Assembly: GCA_964019425.1 (NCBI GenBank)
Contig: OZ025781.1
Coordinates: forward strand, 310,001-374,000
Direction of reading: 5' to 3'
Source: Flectonema sp. DT1601
Taxonomy: Eukaryota; Euglenozoa; Diplonemea; Diplonemida; Diplonemidae
Length of the DNA: 64,000 bases
This document shows positions 8,640 through 18,386 of this stretch, piece by piece (the first letter of the stretch is position 1; each line of letters begins with the position of its first letter). The notes under the pieces were generated by a model. It saw only the letters and a list, made by a program, of their open reading frames with translations, had not been told where the DNA came from and did no database searches. Made by a program: the position numbers and the translations under genes.

Positions 8640-11144
8640 CTAGTCAGTACTTCTATGAAACCTCTTATTCGGTACCTGTTTTGAAATGTTATTTTTACAA
8701 GCCAAGTTCGAGTCCTGGTGTGAGATTTTTTTTATGGAAAATATTTGAACATACCTCAGCAGAGTGATGAGTCATGAACAAGAGAGCAAGCAAGGCAATA
8801 ACACACGTCAAAGTTGCTGTTAATACAGTCGTACCTTGATGTGTCTTTGCTATGTATCCAATCAGTCCTTGCTTTGTTACGATCAGAAGATCATTCACTC
8901 CGTCAGAGTTAATATCAACCACCTGAACAGGAGCCAGTATTGGGAACTCGAGGATAAGTTCACTTTCATGCTGTCCATTTCCAGCATTCAAAACAGCTAT
9001 TCTACGAGCACCAACAGCAAGGATAAACTGCGTAGGGTAGACGTTGTATAGATTTCTAATAGTCACTGTGTCCTGTTTTATGTTTTTTTTTTTTTTTCCA
9101 ATCACACTGAACTCACAGGGTGGTAAATACAAACCTGTGTTGGATCAGGCTCTGTTGGAGTGCGTGGTGAGTAAGGCTTCAGATGGGCAAATGAGTCGAT
9201 TGGCTTTACTTTCTCACTGTTGTGTGTGTTGTGTTTTTATTGAGAGACTAAACGACTACCACGTGTGTAAACAAGTACATACCGAAGCTCTGCGCTCCAT
9301 GCAGTTTCTTCAGTTCCAAGTTTCCCCAAAGCTTTGGCGATACCACCAGCTGAGTGACCTCCGAAGGTTGCGTCAGTGTCTGAGTGCCAGCGGAGTTTCC
9401 CTGTTTTACCATCTAGGCAAGTAACTAAACCAGAACTGATGTAAAATAAAACATCAGTCTGATACCTTGCAAGATGAAGAGAGTATCCGTGGTGAATGTG
9501 ACGATGAATTGAGATTGGAGTCGCTGCAGTGATCGACTCATCAAAATGATCTCTTGATCCCATGCCAGGAATTTCATAACCTCCAAGAGAGTTCATTACG
9601 GTACCTTCTTGTTCTTCATCTCCTTTTAGAATTGATCGCAAGAATTCAAATTGGTGAAGCATTCCGCCTTCAATACAGATGCTGTGATTATGAATTAATT
9701 TATGAGAATATGGAATTCCCGTGAAGATCTCTCCTTTGCATGAGGTTCCTTGAGCTGCCCAGTCACGTTTGTTGGTGTCGAGATTCTGAGCAGTGTCAGC
9801 GATGACAGTTGAGACTCCATCAATTATTGAGTCATCGTTTAGATCCTCGTAGAGCCAACCAGCTTTTAATGGTCCAACTTGAGCAAGTGTCTTTCCTGTG
9901 TAAAGATGGATAGCTTCTAATCCATTGCGTCTGTGAGCTACGATCACATTAGCTGCTGGCATGTCTTTCCTCTTTTCACGCCACTGTAACAGCGACCAAA
10001 CTCTCTCACCAAGAACACCATAACGAGTATCACTTTTAGATCTGTCTTTCGATTTGTCTTTTGCAATCTTCGACAGTTCTGTTACCGAGTGTGCCTTTAT
10101 CTTCTTTCTGTTAGATCTTGGAGCGAATCTGTGAAGTTGTAATTTAGCATCATGATGATGTGTGTATGCATAAGGAAGGGATGCGATTAGGTTTCTTCGA
10201 TAGTACCTCCAATCTTGCTCACCTGAATGATGTTCTAAGTGTTGTGCTGTTAATTTATAGCTGTGTTGAGACTTTACCTTGTCTTCTTGACTTGGTTCTA
10301 TTTCATCAGTTGAGTTGTGGGACCAACGTAGAGACCCATCTTTTCCATTTAATGCGTAGTATGATAGCTGACGAGGACTTGCTGCGAAATTGTCATCATC
10401 GAACTCTTCTGAATTAAGTGGAAGCTCAACTTCAACAGCTACGATTACCAATCCCTTGTCGTCGCTGTAAATCTGATTTGGTAGAATCATAACTGTTGCT
10501 GTTGTTGGTAAGAACCAATTATACAACTCTTCGCCATCATAAAGTTCATCGTACATAAAGTTTTCTTTCGATGCTGGAACAGGTAACCTGATAGACCATT
10601 GCTCAGCAAGCTCATGATTGTATAGTGTGACGGTGTAGTCATCAGAGACTGCACAAATATATTGTTTTACAGAAGTTTTATTAACAACTGGTTCAGGTTT
10701 AGTAGAGTTTGCTAATGAAGCTGTCGGTGCTTTGTGAGCTCTTTTCCATTCATCAGTTCTCTCTAAGAACCCAACTGCGAATCCAATAACAGGCGAGCTT
10801 AGGTATGTATTCTTAGCAGGCGTTAATTCTTGTAGGTACATACTTCTCGAAGTTCTGTAGTTGCTAAATATTGAAAGTCGTTCTCTAGCCATTGATGCTA
10901 CGATTTCATTGGTACCATCACCGTCTAAATCTGTTACGATAGGTTTTGGTCTTGCGTCTCCTGACAGGTCATCGTCTGGGAGATCTTCAGCCCATCGAAC
11001 AATCACACCTTCACTGAACGCAACACTTCCATCATTTTGAAATGACAGGATAATTCCAACAAAACATCCCACAAATAATAAAATATCTCTTCTTCTAATA
11101 CCTGACTTGCGTTTCCCGCCACCACCGCGGACACGCCGCTGCAT
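8640..11144 (-). CDS. FG-GAP repeat membrane protein, four exons
   Basis: Exons 9283-11144, 9135-9216, 9073-position-bounded 8755-9072 and 8640-8675 join in frame through three short introns (66, 62 and 79 nt; donors GTATGT, GTTTGT, GTATGT) to give 765 residues. An N-terminal basic stretch and hydrophobic helix (residues about 18-35, ILLFVGCFVGIILSF) look like a signal anchor. The long luminal/extracellular part carries Asp-rich calcium-loop motifs of FG-GAP/integrin-alpha-like propellers (DLDGDGTNEIV, DLNDDSIIDG, DINSDGVNDLL). A second helix near the C-terminus (TATLTCVIALLALLF) precedes a short tail VPNKRFHRSTD. This resembles FAM234, ITFG1 and plant DEX1 in layout. I prefer the Met at 11144 because an acceptor TTTTTGTTTTTCTCAG lies between it and the upstream in-frame codons. 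Exon 2 and exon 4 are too small to be noticed as open frames. Confidence 0.82.
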
Positions 11145-11164
11145 TGTTGCAGACGGATGATCCC

Positions 11165-11522
11165 TGAGAAAAACAAAAATATATAATTGAGGTGTTGCAT
11201 ACAAGGAATTGATATATTACTATTAAGGAAGTTCAATTCACACTACGTCATGGTCGTTATGCTTTAATATGTTTGAAGAAAATAAAAAAAAGATTTATTA
11301 AATAATTAAAGTATAATGTGAACCTGCTGACTGAACTTGCAGCATGACTACGATCTTGCGCGAAGGTTTACTAGAAATCGAAAAAAGGGAAAAAAGGAAA
11401 AGAAATTATAAAAAAAAGTGAAAGAATGAAAAAATAATTCGAAACTATTCGCAGGTTAGTCGTACTGTAGTCATCACATAATGATTTAATTTCTAGGCAA
11501 GTGACTACAATGAGGACATAGT
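11165..11522. other. Short intergenic spacer
   Basis: A/T-rich spacer. Just upstream of the FG-GAP gene it holds TTTTTGTTTTTCTCAG with a GTATGC donor-like site 44 nt earlier, compatible with a short 5'-UTR intron. No gene seen. Confidence 0.5.
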
Positions 11523-14201
11523 TTATTCATCGCTGTCGAGCTCGATGTATTTTATGGTCCCACGTAACTGGATGGGAGGGTCAATTTTAACTTCAACTGA
11601 ATTATGAAATTTGAACTTTCGACGAGGCTCGTCTGGAGTCTCGCATTCCGGAGAGTGAAATTCATCTGAGAAATCAGTTTTTCGACGTTTTAATTTTTTA
11701 CTCTTCCGTTCATCAACACCAGCAATGTTCTGTCTGCTCCACTCAGTAATTGAAGAGACCAGAGTACCACAATAAGAAGCCTCTTCCTTTGATGTGACTC
11801 CTAAAGTAACATGAGCACCCTTCGGAAGGAATCCCAGAGGACTGACTAAAGGAGCCTTCCATCCAGTAGGTGTTAGTAACAAATCAACTTTACTGACCCC
11901 CAAACACAATCCTTTACTATCAATAATCAAACGATCACATGTAATAATCGAGTCTTTGTTGTTTAAGTCGTCGCGTTTTTGGTTTATTCGCATCGCCATT
12001 TCAATGTCGGCAGGTTCCTCTGGAATTCGTCCTCCGACATACACGAGGGTGCAATGGATTTGACGAATGTACTGCTCAACGCGGTAGTGTGATAGGAGAG
12101 TTTTATATAAATTATTTTCGTTACCTGATTTGTGTCTGATCTTTTCTAACGATCCTTTTAACCACTGGAGGTTACTCGAATCGGTTATTGTCAGAGATGT
12201 CGATTTTCCGAATAAAGCTGTAGTCCATCCCGTTAACATTTCGACTATTGACTGTTGATCACATGAGTCGCGTCCACAAGTCTTTTTTATGATATTTTTT
12301 AAAGTCGATTCTATCTGAGAAAACCAATTTTTTTTATCAACAGATTCGACGCTCACATGAGAAAGTGAACACAGCTTCGTTATAAACGGTATGTGAAGAC
12401 CTAAATCCGACAAAAGACTCGACGCGTCACAACTAAAGAACATTTTAACACTATCAATCCCAATGAGAGGACTTGTTTTCTCGTCTTCCATTCTGTAATT
12501 TATAATAGTTGTTATCTTTGATTGAATCATATCAAATGTGCTATTAAAAGTTTGCGCATTCACATTATAATAAGAACCTTGGTCTTCGTAAGAGAGCTTT
12601 CCAACCATTGAGTTTATGACAATGGCAGCGTTAAGAGGATCTAATGTTGGATGTTCTGACCGGTTTGAAGCACGTTCAGTACAGGTTTTGATGTCCGTTG
12701 TGAAATTAACAGTCAGATAGTTAGGCAACACTCTCGATAGCATCCTTCGTGATCCCTTTGTTAGGTTACAACCATCAACAATGACAATAAACGAGTCTCT
12801 CGCTTGGTTTGCTACAAAATGCAACAAATGAAGCAATCTATGATGCACTGCCCTAGTAACATCTTGCTTCCCACATCTCTCTTGCTCTTGAACAGTGATA
12901 TCATCCTTTGAGAGGTAGATTATACGCCTGCCTTTGCAACATGTTTCGTCATTCGCTAGTTTCTTTAAAAATGTTGTCTTACCACTTCCTGGTAACCCAA
13001 CAGCAATAACAAGAAGGTGATTCGTTGGCTTTAAAACTGGTCGTAAATTAGTAACCAAATCATTCCAGACTATTGACTGTTCTTTGTTTAAAGAATTTTC
13101 TAAATTTTTTAAGAGGTTGGTAACGTCGCACTGTTTTTGTTGAAAAACTTGTTTCTGCTTCTCACATATGTACGAAACGATTACTTTTTGATACGGTGTC
13201 AGTGAAGGCCATAATCTCACCACCTCTATTTCGGATCCTTTTTCCGACATTTTACAAATCAGCTGACGAAGTTGACGTTGTATTTTGTAACGAAGTGTTT
13301 TTAACTTCACTCTGAAGTAAGCCTTATCATTGTGGTCACTGGGTTGAGGTTCTTCGTTTCCAAAGTGCTCCAGTACCAGTTTTTTGTCTACTGAAAAAGT
13401 TAAAACATGCCCTTCCGAACTGTCCCCAGTTCGATCCCAAGTCTCACACTTTTTTACGCAGTTTGCTATGTCTGACCAAGAAGGGTTTGTGATGTATGGT
13501 GATATTTTTAAACCAGATGCAGCTGCAGAGGCTTTCGAGAGAAGATCAATAGAAGTTTCCTCTCTCAGGGAATCGAACTTGATGAGACACAATAGACTGA
13601 GTCCCTGATGAAGAGGAGGTTCTGATACTGGATGCCATGTGTCTTCGATTGAATCAACCCCTTCACAGATTAGAGAAACTTTATTCGATAGGAGAAATGT
13701 ACGAAGTTTAGCCTCACGTTCATCAACGTGTTCGTAATTCCATTCTTTGTGAAGGAGTCGCTGTGCTAGTGTGACATGTTTTCCCTTCAGAACGTGTTTT
13801 GATGAAATTAATAAATTTGGATCCTCTTCCGTTGCGGATATGACTACAAGAAACCCAGCTATCTTTCGTTGGATCAGAACAGGTGATATGTGTTGTTGGA
13901 TTGACGTGTTTAGAATTAGATGAGAAATGTCTTCAAAATCATCGAATTTATTCATTCCTCTCAACATTACTTTTTCGGGATTATCTTTTCTTATGTAGAG
14001 AGTTCTTGCTCCAGTAGCAAGCTCGCTGCGCTTCACGTCAGAATATAGGCTTTCATGAAACTTGACTCCAACGACGCCCTCCCTCCCGACTTTCTCCAGA
14101 ATAACACCTCCTGAAGACTTGCAGAGGTTCAGCAAATTAACATTCGAGTTTTTTGGGATCCATTCACTTTTGTAAAATACCTTATCTAATAGTTCATTCA
14201 T
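11523..14201 (-). CDS. Trl1-type multidomain tRNA ligase (ligase-kinase-CPDase)
   Basis: An 892-residue protein with three parts in the order of fungal and plant tRNA ligase. Residues about 20-370 are the adenylyltransferase/ligase half: motif I is K113-I-A-G in VLIQRKIAGFLVVISA, followed by LLISSKHVLKG. At about residue 400 a P-loop GLPGSGKTT starts a polynucleotide-kinase domain. The C-terminal region has two H-x-T motifs, HCTLVYVG (about 715) and HVTLGVT (about 795), as in 2H cyclic phosphodiesterases. Together these would heal and seal tRNA halves after intron excision (and could act in HAC1-like mRNA splicing). The end is basic (KSKKLKRRK), a possible nuclear signal. The first ATG after the acceptor CTTTCCACTTCAG is at 14201, directly after a 13-A tract. 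Confidence 0.87.
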   Translation of the reverse strand: MNELLDKVFYKSEWIPKNSNVNLLNLCKSSGGVILEKVGREGVVGVKFHESLYSDVKRSELATGARTLYIRKDNPEKVMLRGMNKFDDFEDISHLILNTSIQQHISPVLIQRKIAGFLVVISATEEDPNLLISSKHVLKGKHVTLAQRLLHKEWNYEHVDEREAKLRTFLLSNKVSLICEGVDSIEDTWHPVSEPPLHQGLSLLCLIKFDSLREETSIDLLSKASAAASGLKISPYITNPSWSDIANCVKKCETWDRTGDSSEGHVLTFSVDKKLVLEHFGNEEPQPSDHNDKAYFRVKLKTLRYKIQRQLRQLICKMSEKGSEIEVVRLWPSLTPYQKVIVSYICEKQKQVFQQKQCDVTNLLKNLENSLNKEQSIVWNDLVTNLRPVLKPTNHLLVIAVGLPGSGKTTFLKKLANDETCCKGRRIIYLSKDDITVQEQERCGKQDVTRAVHHRLLHLLHFVANQARDSFIVIVDGCNLTKGSRRMLSRVLPNYLTVNFTTDIKTCTERASNRSEHPTLDPLNAAIVINSMVGKLSYEDQGSYYNVNAQTFNSTFDMIQSKITTIINYRMEDEKTSPLIGIDSVKMFFSCDASSLLSDLGLHIPFITKLCSLSHVSVESVDKKNWFSQIESTLKNIIKKTCGRDSCDQQSIVEMLTGWTTALFGKSTSLTITDSSNLQWLKGSLEKIRHKSGNENNLYKTLLSHYRVEQYIRQIHCTLVYVGGRIPEEPADIEMAMRINQKRDDLNNKDSIITCDRLIIDSKGLCLGVSKVDLLLTPTGWKAPLVSPLGFLPKGAHVTLGVTSKEEASYCGTLVSSITEWSRQNIAGVDERKSKKLKRRKTDFSDEFHSPECETPDEPRRKFKFHNSVEVKIDPPIQLRGTIKYIELDSDE

Positions 14202-14434
14202 TTTTTTTTTTTTTTGTTCTTTTTGTTTTCCACCTTTCTTTGATATCAATACAATGCTGAAGTGGAAAGTATAAAATAATTAAAACCCCAAAAAAAACAT
14301 CTCTTTAACAATGTAAACTAATACAGGTACAATACCACGAAAGGAGGTATCATTTTTTATTAACAAATTTTTTTTAAAAAAAAAAGTAACTAAAACTTAA
14401 ATTCTACAAAAAAAAAAATTTCAATATTCTGTGA

Positions 14435-15238
14435 TTACATCTCAGGGAGAACTCTGAAAGCAGGATGATGATCAAGAGAGGGTGGTGAGTCATCGAAGTC
14501 GAGAGCTGATTGAAATCCCGTCAGCGGTCCATCGACACCATACGAAGCCGCCACAACAATTCGAGGTGCCCAAAGTATGGAATCATTCGGAGCTAATCTA
14601 TTACACATATCTTCAACATCCGTCGTAATGAGTTTCTGAGGTGCCTGACATGGAACTACATTCTCCTCAAAAACCCGCTTAACTGGCGACCGAGGAGGAG
14701 GACCATATAACGGATGAGGCACGGATCCGCTAAATTCATGTTTTCTACTTTCATATTCGATCGACTTTCTTTTCTTTGGTTTCACAAGACTCTTCTTATG
14801 AAGACAGAGAAATAATCCAAAAAGTGCGACCACAGTTAACGCTGACACCGCGATGATAACAATTACCCACCACTCTAATGAACTTGATGAGGAACTAATA
14901 ATTAATAATGTTTGAGTAATCGTACCATTAGAAGTATCGACAAGTGTTTCTTCACTGAGTAAAGTAACTGTCTTTGTCGGTAACACCGACGATGAGACAG
15001 TTGCAGTGACTGTTTCCGTTGGTGTCACTGAATTAGTTTTCGACAGTGTTTGTGACAATGTTAATGAATTGGTGTTTGATAGTGTTTGCGTCATCGATAA
15101 TGATAAAGAGTCACTAACTGTTTCCGTCTCTGAAATTGAACGACTTAACGTATCGCTGATCGTTAAGGAAATTGTGGTCGTCGCTGTACACTCTACTTCA
15201 ACAGCAATCAACACCACCACCAAAATATAAAACAACAT
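14435..15238 (-). CDS. Ser/Thr-rich type I surface membrane protein
   Basis: A 267-residue protein with a signal peptide (residues 1-17), a Ser/Thr-rich ectodomain (about 18-120) built of degenerate TLSxTxSLT-like units, a transmembrane helix (about 123-145), a stop-transfer cluster KKSLVKPKKRK and a 110-residue cytoplasmic tail with a proline patch (YGPPPRSPVK). It resembles mucin-like, probably O-glycosylated cell-surface proteins of flagellates; no enzyme domain is visible. TTTTTTTTACTTCAG lies about 40 nt before the ATG, and the leader contains a C-rich run. Function unknown. Confidence 0.78.
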   Translation of the reverse strand: MLFYILVVVLIAVEVECTATTTISLTISDTLSRSISETETVSDSLSLSMTQTLSNTNSLTLSQTLSKTNSVTPTETVTATVSSSVLPTKTVTLLSEETLVDTSNGTITQTLLIISSSSSSLEWWVIVIIAVSALTVVALFGLFLCLHKKSLVKPKKRKSIEYESRKHEFSGSVPHPLYGPPPRSPVKRVFEENVVPCQAPQKLITTDVEDMCNRLAPNDSILWAPRIVVAASYGVDGPLTGFQSALDFDDSPPSLDHHPAFRVLPEM

Positions 15239-15472
15239 CTTGGGGGGGGTGGGGTGAGATCCCCCACAAATGGATCAACTGAAGTAAAAAAAAGTGAAAA
15301 ATAGTAATAAAAAATAACAAAAATCTTTCCCTCATGTGATCAATCTCACATCATAAACAACATTCCATCAAAGTAAATTGATCATCGCCTTTTTGATGAT
15401 ATAAAGTAATCGTCAGTTAATACCCTTCTGAGATACATAATAAAGTAATACAGCAGTTTGTACAAAAATGAA

Positions 15473-16219
15473 TCATTTGTACCAACGAATCCCATCGCTG
15501 CTGCCCATCTTTTTTTCTGCTGCCGCCGGATCTCTAGAAAACGGATCCATTTTGTAATTCGCACGTGGATTGTATGGAAAATCATTTTGTAAAAGTTTTT
15601 GATAAAATGGTTTTCCTTTCATTGGTCCACCCAGGGGTTGATATCCTCCCATCTGACGAAATCTATCACCTGTTCCTTGGGGTTCCCTAAATACAGACCA
15701 CAGCTTTGTTGCATTGTCCATTCTTTTAAAATCTAACCACTGATTCTCTTTGTATTTAAATATTAACGGCATCCCGTGTTTCATGTAGTGATGGTCGTAG
15801 TGATATCTGGTTTCGTCTCTTGTTGCTATCTTATTTGAATACCATAAAATATGAACTAAATTTTCAACAATATGTTCGCTTGATTGCGGAAATGTATTTC
15901 CCTTATCAGTTTTTATTGAAAACACATCTGTATCTGGGTTATAATAAATTGGATAAAGGTTTCTCATAACATCCTTACATGATTCAGGTATCCAGTCTGC
16001 ACTGCTTAAAGTAATTGTTATTTTTGCTTCTGGAGTCCATTTTACTGACATCTGTCCCGCAGTTTTGCATCCTCCACCGCTTCGATATCTCTTCTTATGA
16101 ATGATATTTAGGTCATCGTATGGTACAGCAAACGGTTCTCTCGCAAGTACTCGATTGCTGAGATTAAGAACCGCAAGTGTGGGTGATGTACGTGAGAACA
16201 TACCTCGTGACTTTATCAT
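15473..16219 (-). CDS. Probable mitochondrial small-subunit ribosomal protein (mS35-like)
   Basis: A 248-residue basic protein with a short Arg/Ser N-terminus fitting a mitochondrial presequence. The region about residues 60-150 (SVKWTPEAKITITLSSADW, NPDTDVFSIKTDKGNTFPQS, HIVENLVHILWYSNK) has the pattern of the mS35/S24 family: a beta-strand rich segment, a segment describing tolerance of gaps, then a helix. The rest, rich in Lys, Pro and aromatic residues, looks like an extension as is common in mitoribosomal proteins. AATCCCAGATTTAACAG lies about 18 nt before the ATG. The mitoribosomal assignment is a guess from composition and a weak pattern; it could be another mitochondrial protein. Confidence 0.6.
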   Translation of the reverse strand: MIKSRGMFSRTSPTLAVLNLSNRVLAREPFAVPYDDLNIIHKKRYRSGGGCKTAGQMSVKWTPEAKITITLSSADWIPESCKDVMRNLYPIYYNPDTDVFSIKTDKGNTFPQSSEHIVENLVHILWYSNKIATRDETRYHYDHHYMKHGMPLIFKYKENQWLDFKRMDNATKLWSVFREPQGTGDRFRQMGGYQPLGGPMKGKPFYQKLLQNDFPYNPRANYKMDPFSRDPAAAEKKMGSSDGIRWYK

Positions 16220-16596
16220 ATTATTTTCTTTAAGCTGTTAAATCTGGGATTAGAACTGTTGTTTATGATCAATATGTCAATACTACAGCATCACAGGGCT
16301 GCCTCTATGCAGGAAAAAAAAAAAAAAAAAAAACACTTCGCAGGTTGGATCTATCCTTTTTTTTTTTTTTTACTTTTTGTTTTTTTTTTTTTTTGCTTGG
16401 AAAATTAGAGTTTTTTTTTTTTTTTCTTTTTTTTAAAAAGGAAACAACAGAGGTGAGACAGATTTTTCTAGTGGAGGTCTCCTACACCCAAACTTTCTTA
16501 AAAAAAACAAAAGGAAGATCAGCAACCGTCTAGACGTTTGTTAAGAATCGTTGAATTCGACTGTTTGTCAGATACGATAACAGGTACGGAGTTGAG
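16220..16596. other. Intergenic, T-rich
   Basis: Holds the leader of the mS35-like gene and several long T runs (about 16357-16371, 16381-16394, 16412-16432) plus one A run near 16314-16332. No gene seen. Confidence 0.55.
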
Positions 16597-17193
16597 CTAT
16601 TCTTCGACAGGAACCTCATCCCAGTTGTCGCCTTGAAGGGCAGCCGCTAACTCTTCTGTGCTTGAAGGGAGGTCGCTGATGAAGGCATTTCTAATTTTCG
16701 GAGTCGATGAGTTGTAAAGATTCAATGCGTGGTTAGTCAGAACAACTGTACCATTATGACTACCTGTTCCGTAGTCTCCACCAACGTATTCGATGCTCAA
16801 TCCTGAAGCGTCTCTAGTGATTGTGATCTCACCACTGCATTGAAGACCAACTTTGACGGCTTCCTTGACAGCTTCGTCACCAAAGGTGTCTTGCCATCCG
16901 GAGTTGGTACCTGCTTCTGAAACAATTCCAAGCCAGCACTCAAGCTCAACGAACTGGTCATCAGTAAACCATGACTCACATCCTCTGAGTAGTATTAATA
17001 GAGCCATGAAATCATGATCACTTGTACTCTTCTTCTCACTCCAGTCTGTTAACAATCCTCTTACAGTCTTGTGTAGTTTGTCAGTATCAAGGTTTTCTAC
17101 GTCCTCAGGCTTCTTTTTCCAGCATGTCGCCAACGTTTCTACGGCTTCGATAATATCACTTCTGGTGTATTTAAGATCATAGCGTAAAGTCAT
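16597..17193 (-). CDS. Unrecognised 198-residue acidic cytosolic protein
   Basis: A soluble, acidic protein without signal peptide or membrane segment. The N-terminal half is helical (SDIIEAVETLATCW, FMALLILLRGCESWF), the C-terminal half has beta-type sequence (GEITITRDASGLSIEYVGG) and ends in an acidic tail DNWDEVPVEE. Codon use is uniform and looks like that of the L15 and carboxypeptidase genes, suggesting strong expression. A textbook acceptor TATATTTTTTGTTTCAG lies 11 nt before the ATG, and a GTAAGT donor-like site lies about 240 nt further upstream, so a 5'-UTR intron is possible. I do not recognise the family. Confidence 0.75.
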   Translation of the reverse strand: MTLRYDLKYTRSDIIEAVETLATCWKKKPEDVENLDTDKLHKTVRGLLTDWSEKKSTSDHDFMALLILLRGCESWFTDDQFVELECWLGIVSEAGTNSGWQDTFGDEAVKEAVKVGLQCSGEITITRDASGLSIEYVGGDYGTGSHNGTVVLTNHALNLYNSSTPKIRNAFISDLPSSTEELAAALQGDNWDEVPVEE

Positions 17194-17206
17194 TGTACTT
17201 AGACCT

Positions 17207-18386
17207 GAAACAAAAAATATATAATAATTATTTCAGTTAAAAATCGGTTTTTTTTTTTTTTGTTTGATAGAAGCCCAAAAGTTAGTTTTAAAAAAAAAAA
17301 AAAAAAAATCCCCCCGAAAGCAAAAACTGGAGGTAACTTCTTTTCTATCTTCCAGATTTAACTGTTTTTGAGCGTAATACAAAAAAAAAAAAAAAAAAAA
17401 AAAGATGCAGTCGTAACTGGCATATATGTGATCTATATATGATGACTTACACAGATGAATGAACTACAAGTTCATTTAAGAATCGTTAATATTATTTTAT
17501 TTAGGAGCTAACAGTTTAAGCTGAAGGGGGATTCCCCCCTTGTTGGAAATTCGAGAGGACCAATCTGTAGCGTCACATGACATTTGTCATAAATACTGCT
17601 AAGGGAATTATCCCTGTGAGGAAATCCGCAATTTTTTTTTTTTTAATCAAAAAAGAAATCTCCAGTTTAACGAGAAAAATTGCTTGGCACAACTGCCAAA
17701 GAATTCTTTTTCTTATGCAAGGAACAACCAGATTTTTAAAAAAAGAAAAAAAAAACCGCTCATACGGAAAAGTTCCCTTTTTTTTACAGCAATAGGAGAG
17801 AGAACTAATAATCCACACGTCTAGGATAACCAAAGCCGTTGATCTATCACGAGCATAGGATACGAGGAATAAGCAACTTCAATTTTTTTTTTTTTTTTTT
17901 TTCCAATATAATAATAATAATAAGTTAACGGAAGCAAGTATTTTCGAGGATAGATTAGTTAAGTAGCGCGGAAGTTTTCACAAATTAAAATTTTTTTTAA
18001 AAAAAAAAAAAAAAATTCTCGCTAAGTTGCTTAGTCAGATGACAAATAAGAAGTTTCAAACTACTATCTCACAACACCAGGATTCATCATCTGATAAGCA
18101 AAAGAAAGAATACAATATTATAAAGTGTCCAAAAGAGAGTACAACAAAAAATTTATTTTAATTTTTTTTTTTTTTTTGGATGACGGAAACAAAACAGAAG
18201 CTTTTTTTTTTTTTTTAACTAACGGAAAAAAAAAAAAATCGTAAATGAACGAGAGAGTCTTTTAATTTTTCTTACTCAAGAAAGTTAAAAAGCTCAACTT
18301 AGGTACAACAATAACAAAAACTGGGTAGTAAAATGACTCATTTATCTCGAATGTTGAATCAACGCTACCAAAACGACAAAGGTGAC
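17207..18386. other. Intergenic, homopolymer- and ATA-rich
   Basis: About 1.2 kb with A and T runs (17292-17308, 17382-17403, 17884-17902, 18001-18015) and a short (ATA)n microsatellite near 17907-17923. Probably leader and promoter of the 198-residue protein plus 3'-flank of the MATE gene. No gene seen. Confidence 0.55.

Noticed and set aside
8698-8732. tRNA-like T-arm (AGTTCGAGTCC) followed by T8 on the plus strand
   Set aside because: No matching acceptor stem, D-arm or anticodon arm upstream; the site lies in an intron of the FG-GAP gene.
9044-9424. 126-codon plus-strand frame
   Set aside because: Antisense shadow of exons and introns of the FG-GAP gene.
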